In this document: one piece after another, positions 50,139-59,840 of the stretch | Layout: every line of letters begins with the position of its first letter | Position numbering within the stretch: the stretch's first letter is position 1 | NCBI RefSeq assembly: GCF_017873175.1 | Contig: NZ_JAGGJW010000015.1 | Span: 1 to 64,000 of the forward strand | Length of the DNA: 64,000 nt | Direction: 5' to 3' | Origin: Neorhizobium petrolearium | GTDB taxonomy: Bacteria > Pseudomonadota > Alphaproteobacteria > Rhizobiales > Rhizobiaceae | Notes under the pieces: generated by a model | What the model was told of the DNA's origin: nothing | Databases searched by the model: none | Seen by the model: the letters and a program-made list of their open reading frames with translations, nothing else | Program-made: the position numbers and the translations under genes

Positions 50139-51236
50139 ATGACAATCCAATTTCCAGCGGCTCGATCCGCGCCGGCCAAAGATGCGGCGGGCGATCCTAT
50201 GGTGGCGTTCGAGGCCGTGACGAAGCGCTTCGGCCGCAACGACGAAAACCAGTTCACCGCCCTCGACGGCATCGATCTTTCCGTGGCGCGAGGTGCCATT
50301 ACCGGCATTATCGGCCGCTCCGGCGCCGGAAAGTCGACGCTGATCCGCCTCGTCAACGGGCTTGAAAAGGCAACCTCCGGCCGTGTCCTGGTCGACGGTG
50401 TCGAAGTTGGGGGGCTTTCCGAGAGCGGGCTGCGCGACCTACGCCGGCAAGTCGGCATGATCTTCCAGCACTTCAACCTGCTTTCCTCGCGCACCGCCTT
50501 CGAGAACGTCGCGCTGCCCCTCGAAATCGCCGGCCTGCCCGCCAAGGCAATCAGGGAAAAGGTTGGTCCGCTTCTCGATCTCGTCGGCCTGGGCGACAAG
50601 GCGAACCGTTATCCGTCCGAGCTTTCCGGCGGCCAGAAGCAGCGCATCGGCATCGCGCGAGCGCTCGCCACTTCGCCGAAACTGCTGCTCTCCGACGAGG
50701 CGACCTCAGCGCTCGACCCGGAAACCACCCAGTCGATCCTCGATCTCCTGAGGCGCATCAACGCGGAACTGGGGCTCACCGTGCTGCTCATCACCCATGA
50801 GATGGAGGTGGTGAAGACCATCGCTTCCGACGTCGCGGTGATTGACCGGGGACGGATCGTCGAAAAGGGCCGCACCTTTGACGTTTTCACCGATCCGAAG
50901 CACGAGACGACGCGGGCGCTGCTTTCAGGGCTTGCCGGCGCGAAGCTGCCGGAAGCGATCGCCCGCAAGCTTGCCGCCACACCGCAGGCGGTCTCGCGCG
51001 CCGCGGTGCGCGTCACCTTCTTCGGCGAGACGGCGCAACAGCCGCTGGTTTCCAGGCTTATCCAGGAACTCGGTTCCGAGGTGAACATCATCGCCGGCAC
51101 GATCGACGAGATCGCCGGCGAGCCCTATGGATCGCTGGTCATCGCCTATTCGGCGACGCCCGAGGTGCTTGCCCGCGCCGAGCGCTTCTATCGCGAGACC
51201 GGCCTGCAGACGGAGGTGCTCGGTTATGTCGCCTGA
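50139..51236 (+). CDS. metN: Methionine ABC transporter, ATP-binding protein
   Basis: 365 aa. Walker A GRSGAGKST, signature LSGGQKQRIGIARAL, Walker B LLLSDEATSALDPET and switch His in LITHEMEVVK. A C-terminal NIL regulatory domain (about residues 285-365) senses methionine. It opens the metNIQ operon and overlaps metI by 11 bases. No Shine-Dalgarno is obvious. Confidence 0.95.
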   Translation: MTIQFPAARSAPAKDAAGDPMVAFEAVTKRFGRNDENQFTALDGIDLSVARGAITGIIGRSGAGKSTLIRLVNGLEKATSGRVLVDGVEVGGLSESGLRDLRRQVGMIFQHFNLLSSRTAFENVALPLEIAGLPAKAIREKVGPLLDLVGLGDKANRYPSELSGGQKQRIGIARALATSPKLLLSDEATSALDPETTQSILDLLRRINAELGLTVLLITHEMEVVKTIASDVAVIDRGRIVEKGRTFDVFTDPKHETTRALLSGLAGAKLPEAIARKLAATPQAVSRAAVRVTFFGETAQQPLVSRLIQELGSEVNIIAGTIDEIAGEPYGSLVIAYSATPEVLARAERFYRETGLQTEVLGYVA

Positions 51237-51894
51237 CATGCTTTTCAACCTGCTCACCAAGGCGCTTCTCCAGACCCTGCAGATGGTCGCCGCCGCCGGC
51301 CTTATCGGCTCGCTGATCGGCCTGCCGATCGGCGTCTTCCTGGCGACCAGCGGCCGCGGCGAACTCTATGCCGCGCCGACCGCAAACCGAATCGTCGGGC
51401 TGGTCGTGAATGCGGCGCGCTCGACGCCCTTCATCATCCTCGTCGTGGCGATCATCCCCTTCACCCGGCTGGTGGCAGGTACGTCGATCGGCACGTCGGC
51501 CGCGATCGTACCGCTCACCATCGCCACCATTCCCTTCGTCGCGCGGCTGGCCGAAGCGGCGATCCGCGAAGTGGACAAGGGTCTGATCGAGGCTGCGCGC
51601 GCCATGGGCGCCACGCCGATGCAGATCGTTTTCAAGGTACTGCTCGCCGAAGCCAGGCCCGGCCTGACGCTGGCGCTCACGCTCACGCTCGTCAGCCTGG
51701 TCGGTTATTCGGCCATGGTCGGCGCGGTCGGCGGCGGCGGACTCGGCGACCTCGGCATCCGCTACGGCTACCAGCGCTTCATGCCGGACGTCATGCTGGC
51801 GGTGGTCGTGGTGCTGATCGTGCTCGTGCAGGCGATCCAGAGCGCCGGAGACGCGCTCGCCCGACGCTTCGACAAGCGCAGCCGCAAGACCTGA
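51226..51894 (+). CDS. metI: Methionine ABC transporter permease
   Basis: 222 aa, five membrane helices. MetI-type motifs include NAARSTPFIILVVAIIPFTR and the EAA loop EAARAMGATPMQIVFKVLLAEA, and GYSAMVGAVGGGGLGDLGIR marks the pore. The ATG at 51226 follows GGAGGTG; another ATG lies four codons later. Confidence 0.95.
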   Translation: MSPDMLFNLLTKALLQTLQMVAAAGLIGSLIGLPIGVFLATSGRGELYAAPTANRIVGLVVNAARSTPFIILVVAIIPFTRLVAGTSIGTSAAIVPLTIATIPFVARLAEAAIREVDKGLIEAARAMGATPMQIVFKVLLAEARPGLTLALTLTLVSLVGYSAMVGAVGGGGLGDLGIRYGYQRFMPDVMLAVVVVLIVLVQAIQSAGDALARRFDKRSRKT

Positions 51895-51952
51895 TTTTTT
51901 TCGAAATCCAGCCTCCCAGGACTGGTCACACAAGAAACCCAAGGAGACACCC

Positions 51953-52729
51953 ATGAGGAAGTTCATCATCGCGGCGGCGCTTGCCGCTTTCGCAGCCGGC
52001 CCGGCGCTTGCGGAAACCATCAAGGTCGGCGTGACCCCCGGCCCGCATGCCCAGATCATGGAGAAGGTCAAGGAAGTCGCGGCCGGCAAGGGCCTCGATA
52101 TCGATATCCTCGAGTTCTCCGATTACGTGGTTCCGAACCAGGCACTGGCGGACGGCGAGCTCAACGCCAATTCCTTCCAGCACCAGCCCTATCTCGACAA
52201 CCAGGTGGCGGACCGCAAGTTCGATCTCGTCAGCGTCGCCCAGACTGTCAACTTCCCGATGGGCGTCTATTCGAAGAAAGTTAAGAGCCTCGATGAGCTG
52301 AAGGACGGCGCCACGATCGCCATCCCGAACGACCCGACGAACGGCGGTCGCGCGCTGCTCATCCTCGCTGACCAGGGATTGATCAAGGTTGATGCCGCCA
52401 AGGGCCTGAAGATCGGCCCGGCCGATGTCACCGAAAACCCGAAGAACATCGAGTTCGCCGAGCTCGATGCCGCCCAGCTCCCCCGCTCGCTCGATGATGT
52501 CGACGCGTCGGTGATCAATACCAATTACGCGCTGGAAGCCGGCCTCAATCCAAAGTCGGATCCGATCGCCCGCGAAGGCGAGAAGGCGCCCTATATCAAC
52601 GTCATCGCCGTCAGCGCCAAGGACAAGGACGCTGCCTGGGTCAAGACGCTGATCGAGGCCTATCACAGCGATTCCGTGAAGGATTTCGTCAATACCCAGT
52701 TCAAGGGTGCGGTCGTCGCAGCCTGGTAA
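51953..52729 (+). CDS. metQ: Methionine-binding periplasmic protein
   Basis: 258 aa NlpA/MetQ family. A Sec signal ends at ALA|ETIK with no lipobox Cys, so it appears to be soluble rather than lipid-anchored as in E. coli. GVTPGPHAQIMEKVK and ELNANSFQHQPYLDN are family motifs. AAGGAG precedes the ATG. A strong terminator follows. Confidence 0.95.
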   Translation: MRKFIIAAALAAFAAGPALAETIKVGVTPGPHAQIMEKVKEVAAGKGLDIDILEFSDYVVPNQALADGELNANSFQHQPYLDNQVADRKFDLVSVAQTVNFPMGVYSKKVKSLDELKDGATIAIPNDPTNGGRALLILADQGLIKVDAAKGLKIGPADVTENPKNIEFAELDAAQLPRSLDDVDASVINTNYALEAGLNPKSDPIAREGEKAPYINVIAVSAKDKDAAWVKTLIEAYHSDSVKDFVNTQFKGAVVAAW

Positions 52730-52756
52730 CTCAGGATTTTCTGTATTTCTTTGCAG

Positions 52757-52793
52757 GGCCGGTCCTCGAAGGCGAGGGCCGGCCTTCTCCTTT
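52757..52793 (+). terminator. Terminator after metQ
   Basis: GGCCGGTCCTCG (52757-52768) pairs with CGAGGGCCGGCC (52773-52784), a 12-bp stem with one G-U pair and a 4-base loop, followed by TTCTCCTTT. Confidence 0.88.
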
Positions 52794-52846
52794 AACGCTA
52801 TCTGAAGGAATACCCGCGAAAGATGTAAAATCCAACGAGGTATTCC

Positions 52847-55042
52847 ATGCGGTTTCTTCCGTCACGTTTTCGGCGCCCCGTTTCCGTCGGCCGTCGTTCC
52901 GCCGTGACGTCGATGCTGTTTGTTTTTGCGGTCGTCGTCGTCCTGGTGACGACCTTCATTCTGACCGCGCTCGATCGTCTTGCGGACCATGCCAATCGTC
53001 TTGATGACGCCCGGTCGCGGGAAACCACCACAGGCGCGATCCATACGTTCGAAGATCAGCTCCACGCGACGCTGAACGACTATGCCGCCTGGGACGATGC
53101 CGCCAAATTCGTCTACGCCGGCGACCAGGAGTGGATCGTCAGCAATTATGGCGACATGACTGTCAATAGCGATCTCTTCGACCTTGCCGTGGTCATGGAT
53201 GCGGATCGAAACGTGCTCATGGCCTATCAGGACGGCCAGCCGGTTACCTGGTTGCCGCAGGATTATCTCGACGCATCGCTCTGGACGCTGTTCGACATGG
53301 CGAGTTCCGCCGGTCCTGCCGCTGTGCCGGAAGCGGCAGGCTTCATCCGGACAAAAAAGGGCGTGGCTGCCGTCGGGGTCGCGTTGATCCGTCAGAAATC
53401 CGGCGCCCTCGACCAGCCTCCGCGGAGCCGGCGCTTCCTGATCTTTGCACGCCATCTGGATGAGGCAAAGGTCAAGAAGCTCGCGGAGACCTATGTCATC
53501 GACGGCCTTCGCTTTGCCGATGCGGGCGAGGTGACGCCCAATACCGTGGAGATCCGCAATATCCATGGCAAGGTGCTGCAGCAGCTTGTCTGGCGTTCGC
53601 GACTGCCGGGCAATATGGCGTATGCGCAGGTACGACCGCTCGTCTATTCTGCACTTGCCATGGTCGGCCTGTTCTTCCTGCTTCTCTTCGTCTCCGGCAG
53701 CAAGACGCTGAACCGGCTGAAAGCCGATGAGGCGGCTGCGCGGCATCTTGCGATGAGAGACCGGCTGAGCGGGCTTTTGAACCGGGCGGGTTTCTTTGCC
53801 GCACTGGACGGCCTTGTCTTGGAAAGCCGCCGTGGCGGCATCGACGTAGCTCTGCTCTATCTCGATCTCGACGGGTTCAAGGAGGTCAACGACGCCTATG
53901 GCCACGGCACCGGCGACAGGTTGATCCGCGGTGTGGCAGCCGGCCTCAAGGCGCTTGTCGGCAAGGAGGCGATCCTTGCCCGGGTTGGCGGTGACGAGTT
54001 CGCCGTTGCTGTTTCCTCTGCGCATGTCGGCCGGATCGCGGATATCCTGAGCGACCGCATCCACGGCTTCCTCGACGAGCCCTTCGTGATCGGCGAACGG
54101 GTCGCGACCGTCGGAACCAGCATCGGCGTCGCCATCTCCCGAAGGGGCGGGATTTCCGGCGAGGAACTGGTGCGGCATGCCGACATGGCCATGTATCGCG
54201 CCAAGGAGACCGGTGGCGGCCGAACCGTGCATTTCCAGCCGGAGATGGATGCGGAGCGCCAGGAGCGCAACATGCTGGAGATCGATCTCAGGCGGGCAAT
54301 CGAGCAACGCGAAATCAATGTGGTCTATCAGCCCGTGGTGGATGCGCAGACATGGAGTCTGGTCGGTGTCGAGGCCCTTGCCCGCTGGGATCGCGAGGGG
54401 CATGGTCCGGTGTCGCCCGACGTCTTCATTCCGATCGCAGAATCGACCGGCCTCATCGACCAGCTTGGGCTGTTTGTGCTGCGCCGCGCCTGCGAGATGA
54501 TCGCTCACTGGCCGGATCTGAGGCTCTCCGTCAACATTTCACCGGGACAGTTCCGCGATCCCGCCTTTGCAGTGCATGTCGGGGCGGTCTTCCGGGCGGT
54601 GGAAACGGACCCGGCGCGCATTACGCTGGAAATGACCGAGGGCTATTTCATCCGAAATCCGGATCGTGCGCGTGTCGCGCTCGCCACGCTGCAACAGCTT
54701 GGCGTCAAAATCGCCCTCGACGACTTCGGGGCTGGGTTTTCCAGCGTCGGATATCTCCGCCAATTCGGCTTCGACAGGATGAAGCTCGACAAGTCGATGG
54801 TGCATGCCCTGGACAGAGGGGGCCGCGCCGTCGAGATGCTGCAGGCGACGGTGGCGCTTGCCCGTGCGCTCGATATTCCGGTGACGGCCGAGGGCGTGGA
54901 GACCGAAAGCCAGGCGTTGGCGCTGAAGGTCAGCGGTTGCGACGAACTGCAAGGCTATATGTTCGGAAAACCGATGTCGGCCGGCGAAATCGACGCCCTC
55001 TATCGCGGTGACCGGAGGCCGGATGGCCTCAGCGCGGCTTGA
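52847..55042 (+). CDS. Cyclic-di-GMP signalling protein: CHASE4-GGDEF-EAL
   Basis: 731 aa. Helix at about 19-42, a periplasmic CHASE4-like sensor (DQLHATLNDYAAWDDAAKF), second helix at about 266-285. A GGDEF domain has an intact GGDEF near 381-385 and no RxxD inhibitory site. An EAL domain has EAL near 508 and retains catalytic residues in NISPGQF, ALDDFGAGFSS, KLDKSMV and TAEGVETESQ. It may both make and degrade c-di-GMP in response to an external signal. CGAGG precedes the ATG. Confidence 0.93.
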   Translation: MRFLPSRFRRPVSVGRRSAVTSMLFVFAVVVVLVTTFILTALDRLADHANRLDDARSRETTTGAIHTFEDQLHATLNDYAAWDDAAKFVYAGDQEWIVSNYGDMTVNSDLFDLAVVMDADRNVLMAYQDGQPVTWLPQDYLDASLWTLFDMASSAGPAAVPEAAGFIRTKKGVAAVGVALIRQKSGALDQPPRSRRFLIFARHLDEAKVKKLAETYVIDGLRFADAGEVTPNTVEIRNIHGKVLQQLVWRSRLPGNMAYAQVRPLVYSALAMVGLFFLLLFVSGSKTLNRLKADEAAARHLAMRDRLSGLLNRAGFFAALDGLVLESRRGGIDVALLYLDLDGFKEVNDAYGHGTGDRLIRGVAAGLKALVGKEAILARVGGDEFAVAVSSAHVGRIADILSDRIHGFLDEPFVIGERVATVGTSIGVAISRRGGISGEELVRHADMAMYRAKETGGGRTVHFQPEMDAERQERNMLEIDLRRAIEQREINVVYQPVVDAQTWSLVGVEALARWDREGHGPVSPDVFIPIAESTGLIDQLGLFVLRRACEMIAHWPDLRLSVNISPGQFRDPAFAVHVGAVFRAVETDPARITLEMTEGYFIRNPDRARVALATLQQLGVKIALDDFGAGFSSVGYLRQFGFDRMKLDKSMVHALDRGGRAVEMLQATVALARALDIPVTAEGVETESQALALKVSGCDELQGYMFGKPMSAGEIDALYRGDRRPDGLSAA

Positions 55043-55046
55043 GAAA

Positions 55047-55991
55047 TCAGCCGCCGATATGTTTCTCGCCGCGCTTCTTCGCCAGCATGATCTGGTGCTG
55101 CCGTTGGCGATAGCGCAGCCGGTCTTCTTCCGTCCGCGTGTGATAGCAGTGGCTGCAGGAAACGCCTTCCTCGAAATAGGGCGAGTTGACCTCTTCTGCC
55201 GAAATCGGGTTGCGGCAGGCATGGCAGAGCCGGTGCGGGCCTTCCCTCAATCCGTGCTCGACCGAGACCCGCTCGTCGAAGACGAAGCAGGCACCTTCCC
55301 AGAGGCTTTCTTCTTGCGGCACTTCCTCGAGGTATTTCAGGATGCCGCCTTTGAGGTGGTAGACGTCCTCGAAGCCCTGCTCCTTCATGAAGGCGGTCGC
55401 CTTCTCGCAGCGGATGCCGCCGGTGCAGTACATGGCGATCTTCGGCTTGTTGTGCAGGCCGGGGTTGTTCTTCACCCAGTCCGGAAACTCGCGGAACGTC
55501 TTGGTCTTCGGATCGACGGCGCCCTTGAAGATGCCGATCGCCGTCTCGTAGTCGTTGCGGGTGTCGACGATGATCGTGTCCGGGTCGGAGATCAGCGCGT
55601 TCCAGTCCTTCGGATCGACATAGGTGCCGACGATGCGGTTGGGATCGATGTCCTCGACGCCCATCGTGACGATTTCCCTTTTCAGCCGCACCTTCATGCG
55701 CAGGAAAGGCATCTTCGAGGCGCGGCTCTCCTTATGTTCCAGCTTTGCGAATTCCGGCTGGGAACGCAGGTAGGCCAGAAGGCCGGCGATCGCGTCGTCG
55801 GTCCCGGCGACGGTGCCGTTGATGCCCTCGCGGGCGATGAGCAGCGTGCCCTTGATGCCATTCTCATCACAGAAGGCCTGCAGCGGCGCGCGAAAACTCT
55901 CGTAGCGGTCGAAACGCGCGAAATGGTAGAGCGCGGCCACGAGAACGGCGCCCGTCGTTTCGGGGCGAGAAAGAGCGAGATTTTCTGTCAT
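55047..55991 (-). CDS. trhO: tRNA uridine(34) hydroxylase, rhodanese type
   Basis: 314 aa. An N-terminal ferredoxin-like domain precedes a rhodanese domain with active-site Cys in MYCTGGIRCEKA (about residues 180-190), and a C-terminal Cys-rich region (CHACRNP, CSHCYHT). This is the YceA/TrhO layout, which hydroxylates U34 in tRNA wobble positions. It is convergent with the c-di-GMP gene, 4 bases apart. Confidence 0.94.
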   Translation of the reverse strand: MTENLALSRPETTGAVLVAALYHFARFDRYESFRAPLQAFCDENGIKGTLLIAREGINGTVAGTDDAIAGLLAYLRSQPEFAKLEHKESRASKMPFLRMKVRLKREIVTMGVEDIDPNRIVGTYVDPKDWNALISDPDTIIVDTRNDYETAIGIFKGAVDPKTKTFREFPDWVKNNPGLHNKPKIAMYCTGGIRCEKATAFMKEQGFEDVYHLKGGILKYLEEVPQEESLWEGACFVFDERVSVEHGLREGPHRLCHACRNPISAEEVNSPYFEEGVSCSHCYHTRTEEDRLRYRQRQHQIMLAKKRGEKHIGG

Positions 55992-56008
55992 GGCGCTGAA
56001 ATACAGGG

Positions 56009-57001
56009 TCAGACCGGTTCGCGCAACGCAGTTTCTTGCGGATGCGTCTGATGGGTCTTGTGGACCTTTGCCGCCCTGCGCTCCTTGCGGGATGCCGTGG
56101 CGGCCTTTTTCCAGAGAAGGGCGATGAGCGCGCTTTCCGTTTCGGCACTGTCGGAGAAGGCGTCCTGCGCCCTTTCCAAGGCCTCATGCCGCAGCGCCTG
56201 CTGGCGTGCGATGATCGCGCCGAGGATGAGCGCGAGCGTGTCGCCGTTGCCGAAAAGCTCCGGGCTCTCGTTCACCAGTCCCGTCAGCACTGAGAGGTCG
56301 TGCTCGTGGCCGAGCAGGTCGACGAGCTCTTTTGCCTGTCTCTGCTTGGCGAGCATGGCGGAAGGCCAGATATCACCGAGGAGCGAGGTGTGCATCCAAT
56401 AGGTCTGGCCGCATTTGCGCAGTTCGTGATAGGCCTCGGCGTCGCCACGTTCCTCGCAGGCGGCAAACGCGGCATGCGCCCTCAGCCGCTGTTTCCGCCA
56501 GGCCTTTGCAAGCCGCCTGGCGGTCTTGCCAGGAGCATCGTCCAGTTCGAGTTCTTCGATGGCGCCGACCGCCTCATGGCAGGTGGCGACCGCTGCCGCC
56601 ACCTTCGCCGGCAAGTCATGCTCTTCGGCGGCAATCCGGTCGCGCCGTTCGGTCAGCACCTTGAGCGCGAAGGCGAGGGCGGCCGTCTCCTCTGCCGAAC
56701 CCGTCTGATTGGCGAGATAATCCACGGTTTCCACCAGGGCCGTCGCATCACGCACGGCCGAAAGCGTCCGCGCCATGTCGCGGATGCGGGCGTTTTCGCG
56801 CCGGCGGAATTCCTTCGCGTCCGGTTGGACCAGCCGGTAGAGGGCGCGTATCCGCTTGAATCGCTTGCGTGCGTCGTGAACTGCCTCGTGCGGGCCGTCC
56901 GGCTGGTCCTCAAGCAGGCGGATCGCTTTCAAAAGCTGGTTTTCGGCAACGGAGCGGAACTCAGCGGTGAAGGGCTTAGCGGGCCGCAGACGATAGGCCA
57001 T
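56009..57001 (-). CDS. CHAD domain protein
   Basis: 330 aa, all-alpha CHAD domain with conserved basic and His residues (HEAVHDARKRFKRIRALYRLV, then AYHELRKCGQTYWMHTS). CHAD domains bind polyphosphate. A Lys-rich tail may add to this. It overlaps the upstream CYTH gene by 26 bases, so the two are coupled. In many bacteria CYTH and CHAD occur fused in one triphosphatase protein. Confidence 0.92.
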   Translation of the reverse strand: MAYRLRPAKPFTAEFRSVAENQLLKAIRLLEDQPDGPHEAVHDARKRFKRIRALYRLVQPDAKEFRRRENARIRDMARTLSAVRDATALVETVDYLANQTGSAEETAALAFALKVLTERRDRIAAEEHDLPAKVAAAVATCHEAVGAIEELELDDAPGKTARRLAKAWRKQRLRAHAAFAACEERGDAEAYHELRKCGQTYWMHTSLLGDIWPSAMLAKQRQAKELVDLLGHEHDLSVLTGLVNESPELFGNGDTLALILGAIIARQQALRHEALERAQDAFSDSAETESALIALLWKKAATASRKERRAAKVHKTHQTHPQETALREPV

Positions 57002-57473
57002 TGATCAGCTCCCTGCTCAGATCCTCAGTCGCCATCACCACATTCGAATAACGTCGGTCGCCGGTGATCTCTCGCCCCACCCAGCCGGGGAGTTCGGGGC
57101 TCGCATTCTCGTCTTCTATCTCGACTTCCGCCACGATGAGCCCCTCGTAGGTCCCGCCATAGACATCGACCTCCCAGACATAGCCCTCGTGCTTCACCTC
57201 GTAGCGGGTCTTTTCGAGCACGATGCCGACGGCGCTCTGCACCATTTCCTCGGCATCGGAGAGGGGGATGTCGTACTCGAACTCGTCGCGGGCGATGAGT
57301 TTCCGGCCGATCTTGATGGTGAGCGTGGCGCGGGCATGGTCCATGATGCGGACACGGACCGAACGGTCGTCGCCGGAAGCGATGTAGGCCTGGAGGAAAT
57401 CCGAGGATGACGACACTTCGGAGCGCCAGCCGTCGTCCTTCACCAGAAACTTGCGCTCGATTTCCTTGGCCAT
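56976..57473 (-). CDS. CYTH domain protein (class IV adenylate cyclase/triphosphatase-like)
   Basis: 165 aa. The EXEXK signature is EIERKF at residues 4-9. The tunnel beta strands carry alternating charged residues (SVRVRIM, TLTIKI, EFEYDIP, VWEVDVYGG, IVAEVEIEDE). Relatives hydrolyse inorganic or nucleoside triphosphates. It forms an overlapping pair with the CHAD gene and is divergent from eda. Confidence 0.93.
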   Translation of the reverse strand: MAKEIERKFLVKDDGWRSEVSSSSDFLQAYIASGDDRSVRVRIMDHARATLTIKIGRKLIARDEFEYDIPLSDAEEMVQSAVGIVLEKTRYEVKHEGYVWEVDVYGGTYEGLIVAEVEIEDENASPELPGWVGREITGDRRYSNVVMATEDLSRELINGLSSAAR

Positions 57474-57516
57474 AACCCGTCCATATACTCAGGAACTCTC
57501 ATAACCCTAGTGCAAA

Positions 57517-57534
57517 GGTTTGATTTGGCAAACC
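57517..57534. promoter_or_regulatory. Inverted repeat upstream of eda
   Basis: GGTTTG-ATTTGG-CAAACC has perfect 6-bp arms. It lies 96 bases before eda and 44 bases before the divergent CYTH start, where promoters are expected. The binding protein is unknown. Confidence 0.35.
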
Positions 57535-57629
57535 CGCCTTGCGGCCGCATGGTGTTTTTTCTCGACAATGACGGTCTCGGGCGTTATCTCCGGGCTCAGT
57601 TTTCAATCGTTTTAACGGAGATTATCGCC

Positions 57630-58268
57630 ATGGCCGGCAAAACCGAAAAGCTGCTTTCCATCCTGAAGCTGCAGCCGGTGGTCCCGGTGCTGATCGTCGA
57701 CGATGCGAAATCCGCGGTCGGGCTTGCGAAGGCGCTCGTTGCCGGCGGCCTGAAGGCGATCGAGATCACCATGCGCACGCCGGCTGCTCTCGATGCCGTG
57801 AAGGCCGTGGCCGCCGAAGTCGAAGGCGCCAATGTCGGTGCCGGCACCATCCTCAATGCGAAGGATTTCGATGCGGCCGTCAAGGCGGGCTCGACCTTCA
57901 TCGTCAGCCCAGGCTCGACGCCGGGCGTTCTTTCCGCGGCCAAGGATTCGCCCGTGCCGCTTCTGCCGGGTGCGGCGACGGCAAGCGAGGTCATGGCGCT
58001 GCGCGAGGCGGGCTATGGCGTCCTGAAATTCTTCCCGGCCGAACAGGCCGGTGGTGCCGCCTATCTGAAGGCGCTTTCGTCGCCGCTCGCCGGGACGCTG
58101 TTCTGCCCGACCGGCGGCATTTCGCTGAAGAATGCCAACGACTATCTCTCACTGCCGAATGTCGTCTGTGTCGGCGGCTCCTGGGTGGCGCCAAAAGAGC
58201 TTGTTTCGTCCGGCGACTGGACCGGCATCACCAAGCTCGCTTCGGAAGCGGCGGCGCTGAAGGCCTGA
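57630..58268 (+). CDS. eda: KDPG/KHG aldolase
   Basis: 212 aa, the usual length. The Schiff-base Lys is in VLKFFPAEQAGG, and KAIEITMRTP and GAGTILNAKDF are conserved. It splits 2-keto-3-deoxy-6-phosphogluconate into pyruvate and glyceraldehyde-3-P in the Entner-Doudoroff pathway, the main hexose route in rhizobia. AACGGAG precedes ATG 57630; the frame opens 40 codons further up but that part is not homologous. Confidence 0.95.
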   Translation: MAGKTEKLLSILKLQPVVPVLIVDDAKSAVGLAKALVAGGLKAIEITMRTPAALDAVKAVAAEVEGANVGAGTILNAKDFDAAVKAGSTFIVSPGSTPGVLSAAKDSPVPLLPGAATASEVMALREAGYGVLKFFPAEQAGGAAYLKALSSPLAGTLFCPTGGISLKNANDYLSLPNVVCVGGSWVAPKELVSSGDWTGITKLASEAAALKA

Positions 58269-58358
58269 TCGCCCGCGGCGAGACGCTCACAAACCCGTCT
58301 TTGTAATTTCACAATCGCATTCCTATCTTGCTCCCGAAACCAACAGGGAGATCACGCG

Positions 58359-59072
58359 ATGTTTGACGCCAAGAAGCTTCTCGACCAGTTCCTGGGCTCG
58401 CAGATGCCGGGCCTTTCGGGAACGGTGAGGGACCGGGCAGGGCAGGCGGGCCAGCTCGCCAGGGACAATCCGCTTGCCACCGGGGCGATCGTCGCGGCTC
58501 TCCTGGGTACGAAGACCGGCCGCAAACTCGCCGGCAACGTCGCGACGGTCGGCGGCCTCGCCGCAATCGCCGGCCTAGGTTATCTCGCCTACAAGAACTA
58601 CAAGTCCGGCCAGTCGCCGGAGACTGTGCCGCAGCCATCGCCACAGGCCGAGACGCCGGTCCTTTCGCCGCCTGCCGATTCCGCCTTCAGCACGCAATCG
58701 CCACTGCTCACCAACGATTTCGCGCTCACGCTCATCCGCGCCATGATCGCCGCTGCCAAGGCGGACGGCCATATCGACCAGAGCGAGCGCGCCAACATCA
58801 TGGAAAAGGTGCACGCGGTCGATCTTGGTTCGGAGGCAGAGGCTTTCATCAAGCACGAGCTCGCCAATCCGGTCGATATGGACGAGCTTGTTGCGGCAGC
58901 CAGGACCGAAGAGCAGAAGGTCGAAATCTATGCCGCCACGCGGCTGACGATCGACCCCGATACGCGTGCCGAACGTGGCTATCTCGATCTGCTTGCCGGT
59001 CGCCTCGGCCTGCCGGACGCTTTGATCGACCATATCGACGCCACCGTCTCGGCGGCGAAGGTGAAGGTTTGA
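58359..59072 (+). CDS. DUF533 / TerB-like protein
   Basis: 237 aa. A Gly/Ala-rich hydrophobic stretch (ATVGGLAAIAGLGYLAYKNY, about residues 61-80) is followed by a Pro-rich linker. A helical TerB-like domain then carries AMIAAAKADGHIDQSERANI, whose acidic cluster may bind a divalent cation. Cellular role unknown. CAGGGAG precedes the ATG. Confidence 0.88.
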   Translation: MFDAKKLLDQFLGSQMPGLSGTVRDRAGQAGQLARDNPLATGAIVAALLGTKTGRKLAGNVATVGGLAAIAGLGYLAYKNYKSGQSPETVPQPSPQAETPVLSPPADSAFSTQSPLLTNDFALTLIRAMIAAAKADGHIDQSERANIMEKVHAVDLGSEAEAFIKHELANPVDMDELVAAARTEEQKVEIYAATRLTIDPDTRAERGYLDLLAGRLGLPDALIDHIDATVSAAKVKV

Positions 59073-59144
59073 TCGTTGCCTTCAGGCCAGTTGCCTTTGC
59101 CCTGCCGCTGGCCTAAGCCTCTTTGCTCAATGGCAGAGGCAGAC

Positions 59145-59840
59145 ATGCGCGATCTCAAGAACTACAAGGTGGCCGCTCCCGCTCCGGTCACACTCAAGGG
59201 CCGGTTCGCGACCCTCGAACCCTATGAGAGGGAAAAGCACCTTCAGGCGCTGTGGGATGCATTGGGCGGCAAGGCAGGCATCAACGATCTGCTCAAATAT
59301 TTTCCCAATGACGAATATGCCGAAGCCGGAGAACTTGGCGCCTGGATCGAGAATGCCCGTGCCGTTTCGAACTGGGTGACGCTGGTCTTCCGCGAGAACG
59401 CCACCGGCAAAGTGGTCGGCATGGCGAGCTACATGCGTCCTGATCCGAAGAACGGTGTGGTCGAGGTCGGTTCCGTCGCGCACGGGCTTTCCATGAAGCG
59501 CTCGCCGATTGCCACCGAAGCGCATTACCTGATGGCCAAGCACGTCTTCGAGGATCTCGATTACCGCCGCTACGAGTGGAAATGCCATAACGAAAACGAG
59601 GCGAGCAAGACGACGGCGCGGCGTTACGGCTTCACCTTCGAAGGCGTCTTCCGCCAGCACGTCATCTCCAAGGGCGCCAATCGCGATACCGCCTGGTTCT
59701 CGATGATCGACACGGAGTGGCCGCTCATCAAGGCCGCTTTCGAGGCCTGGCTCGCCCCGGAGAATTTCGACGCGGAAGGACAGCAGAAACGGCGGCTCGA
59801 AGATATCCGCGCCGGGATTGCCAAGGAGATGGCCGCATGA
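59145..59840 (+). CDS. GNAT-family N-acetyltransferase (RimJ/RimL-like)
   Basis: 231 aa. The acetyl-CoA fold is recognisable from VVGMASYMRPDPKNGVVEVG and YEWKCHNENEASKTTARRYG FTF-type strands, as in ribosomal-protein-Ser acetyltransferases. ATG 59145 follows AGAGGCAG; ATG 59130 five codons upstream is possible but has no ribosome binding site. It overlaps the next small gene by 4 bases (ATGA). Confidence 0.87.
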   Translation: MRDLKNYKVAAPAPVTLKGRFATLEPYEREKHLQALWDALGGKAGINDLLKYFPNDEYAEAGELGAWIENARAVSNWVTLVFRENATGKVVGMASYMRPDPKNGVVEVGSVAHGLSMKRSPIATEAHYLMAKHVFEDLDYRRYEWKCHNENEASKTTARRYGFTFEGVFRQHVISKGANRDTAWFSMIDTEWPLIKAAFEAWLAPENFDAEGQQKRRLEDIRAGIAKEMAA

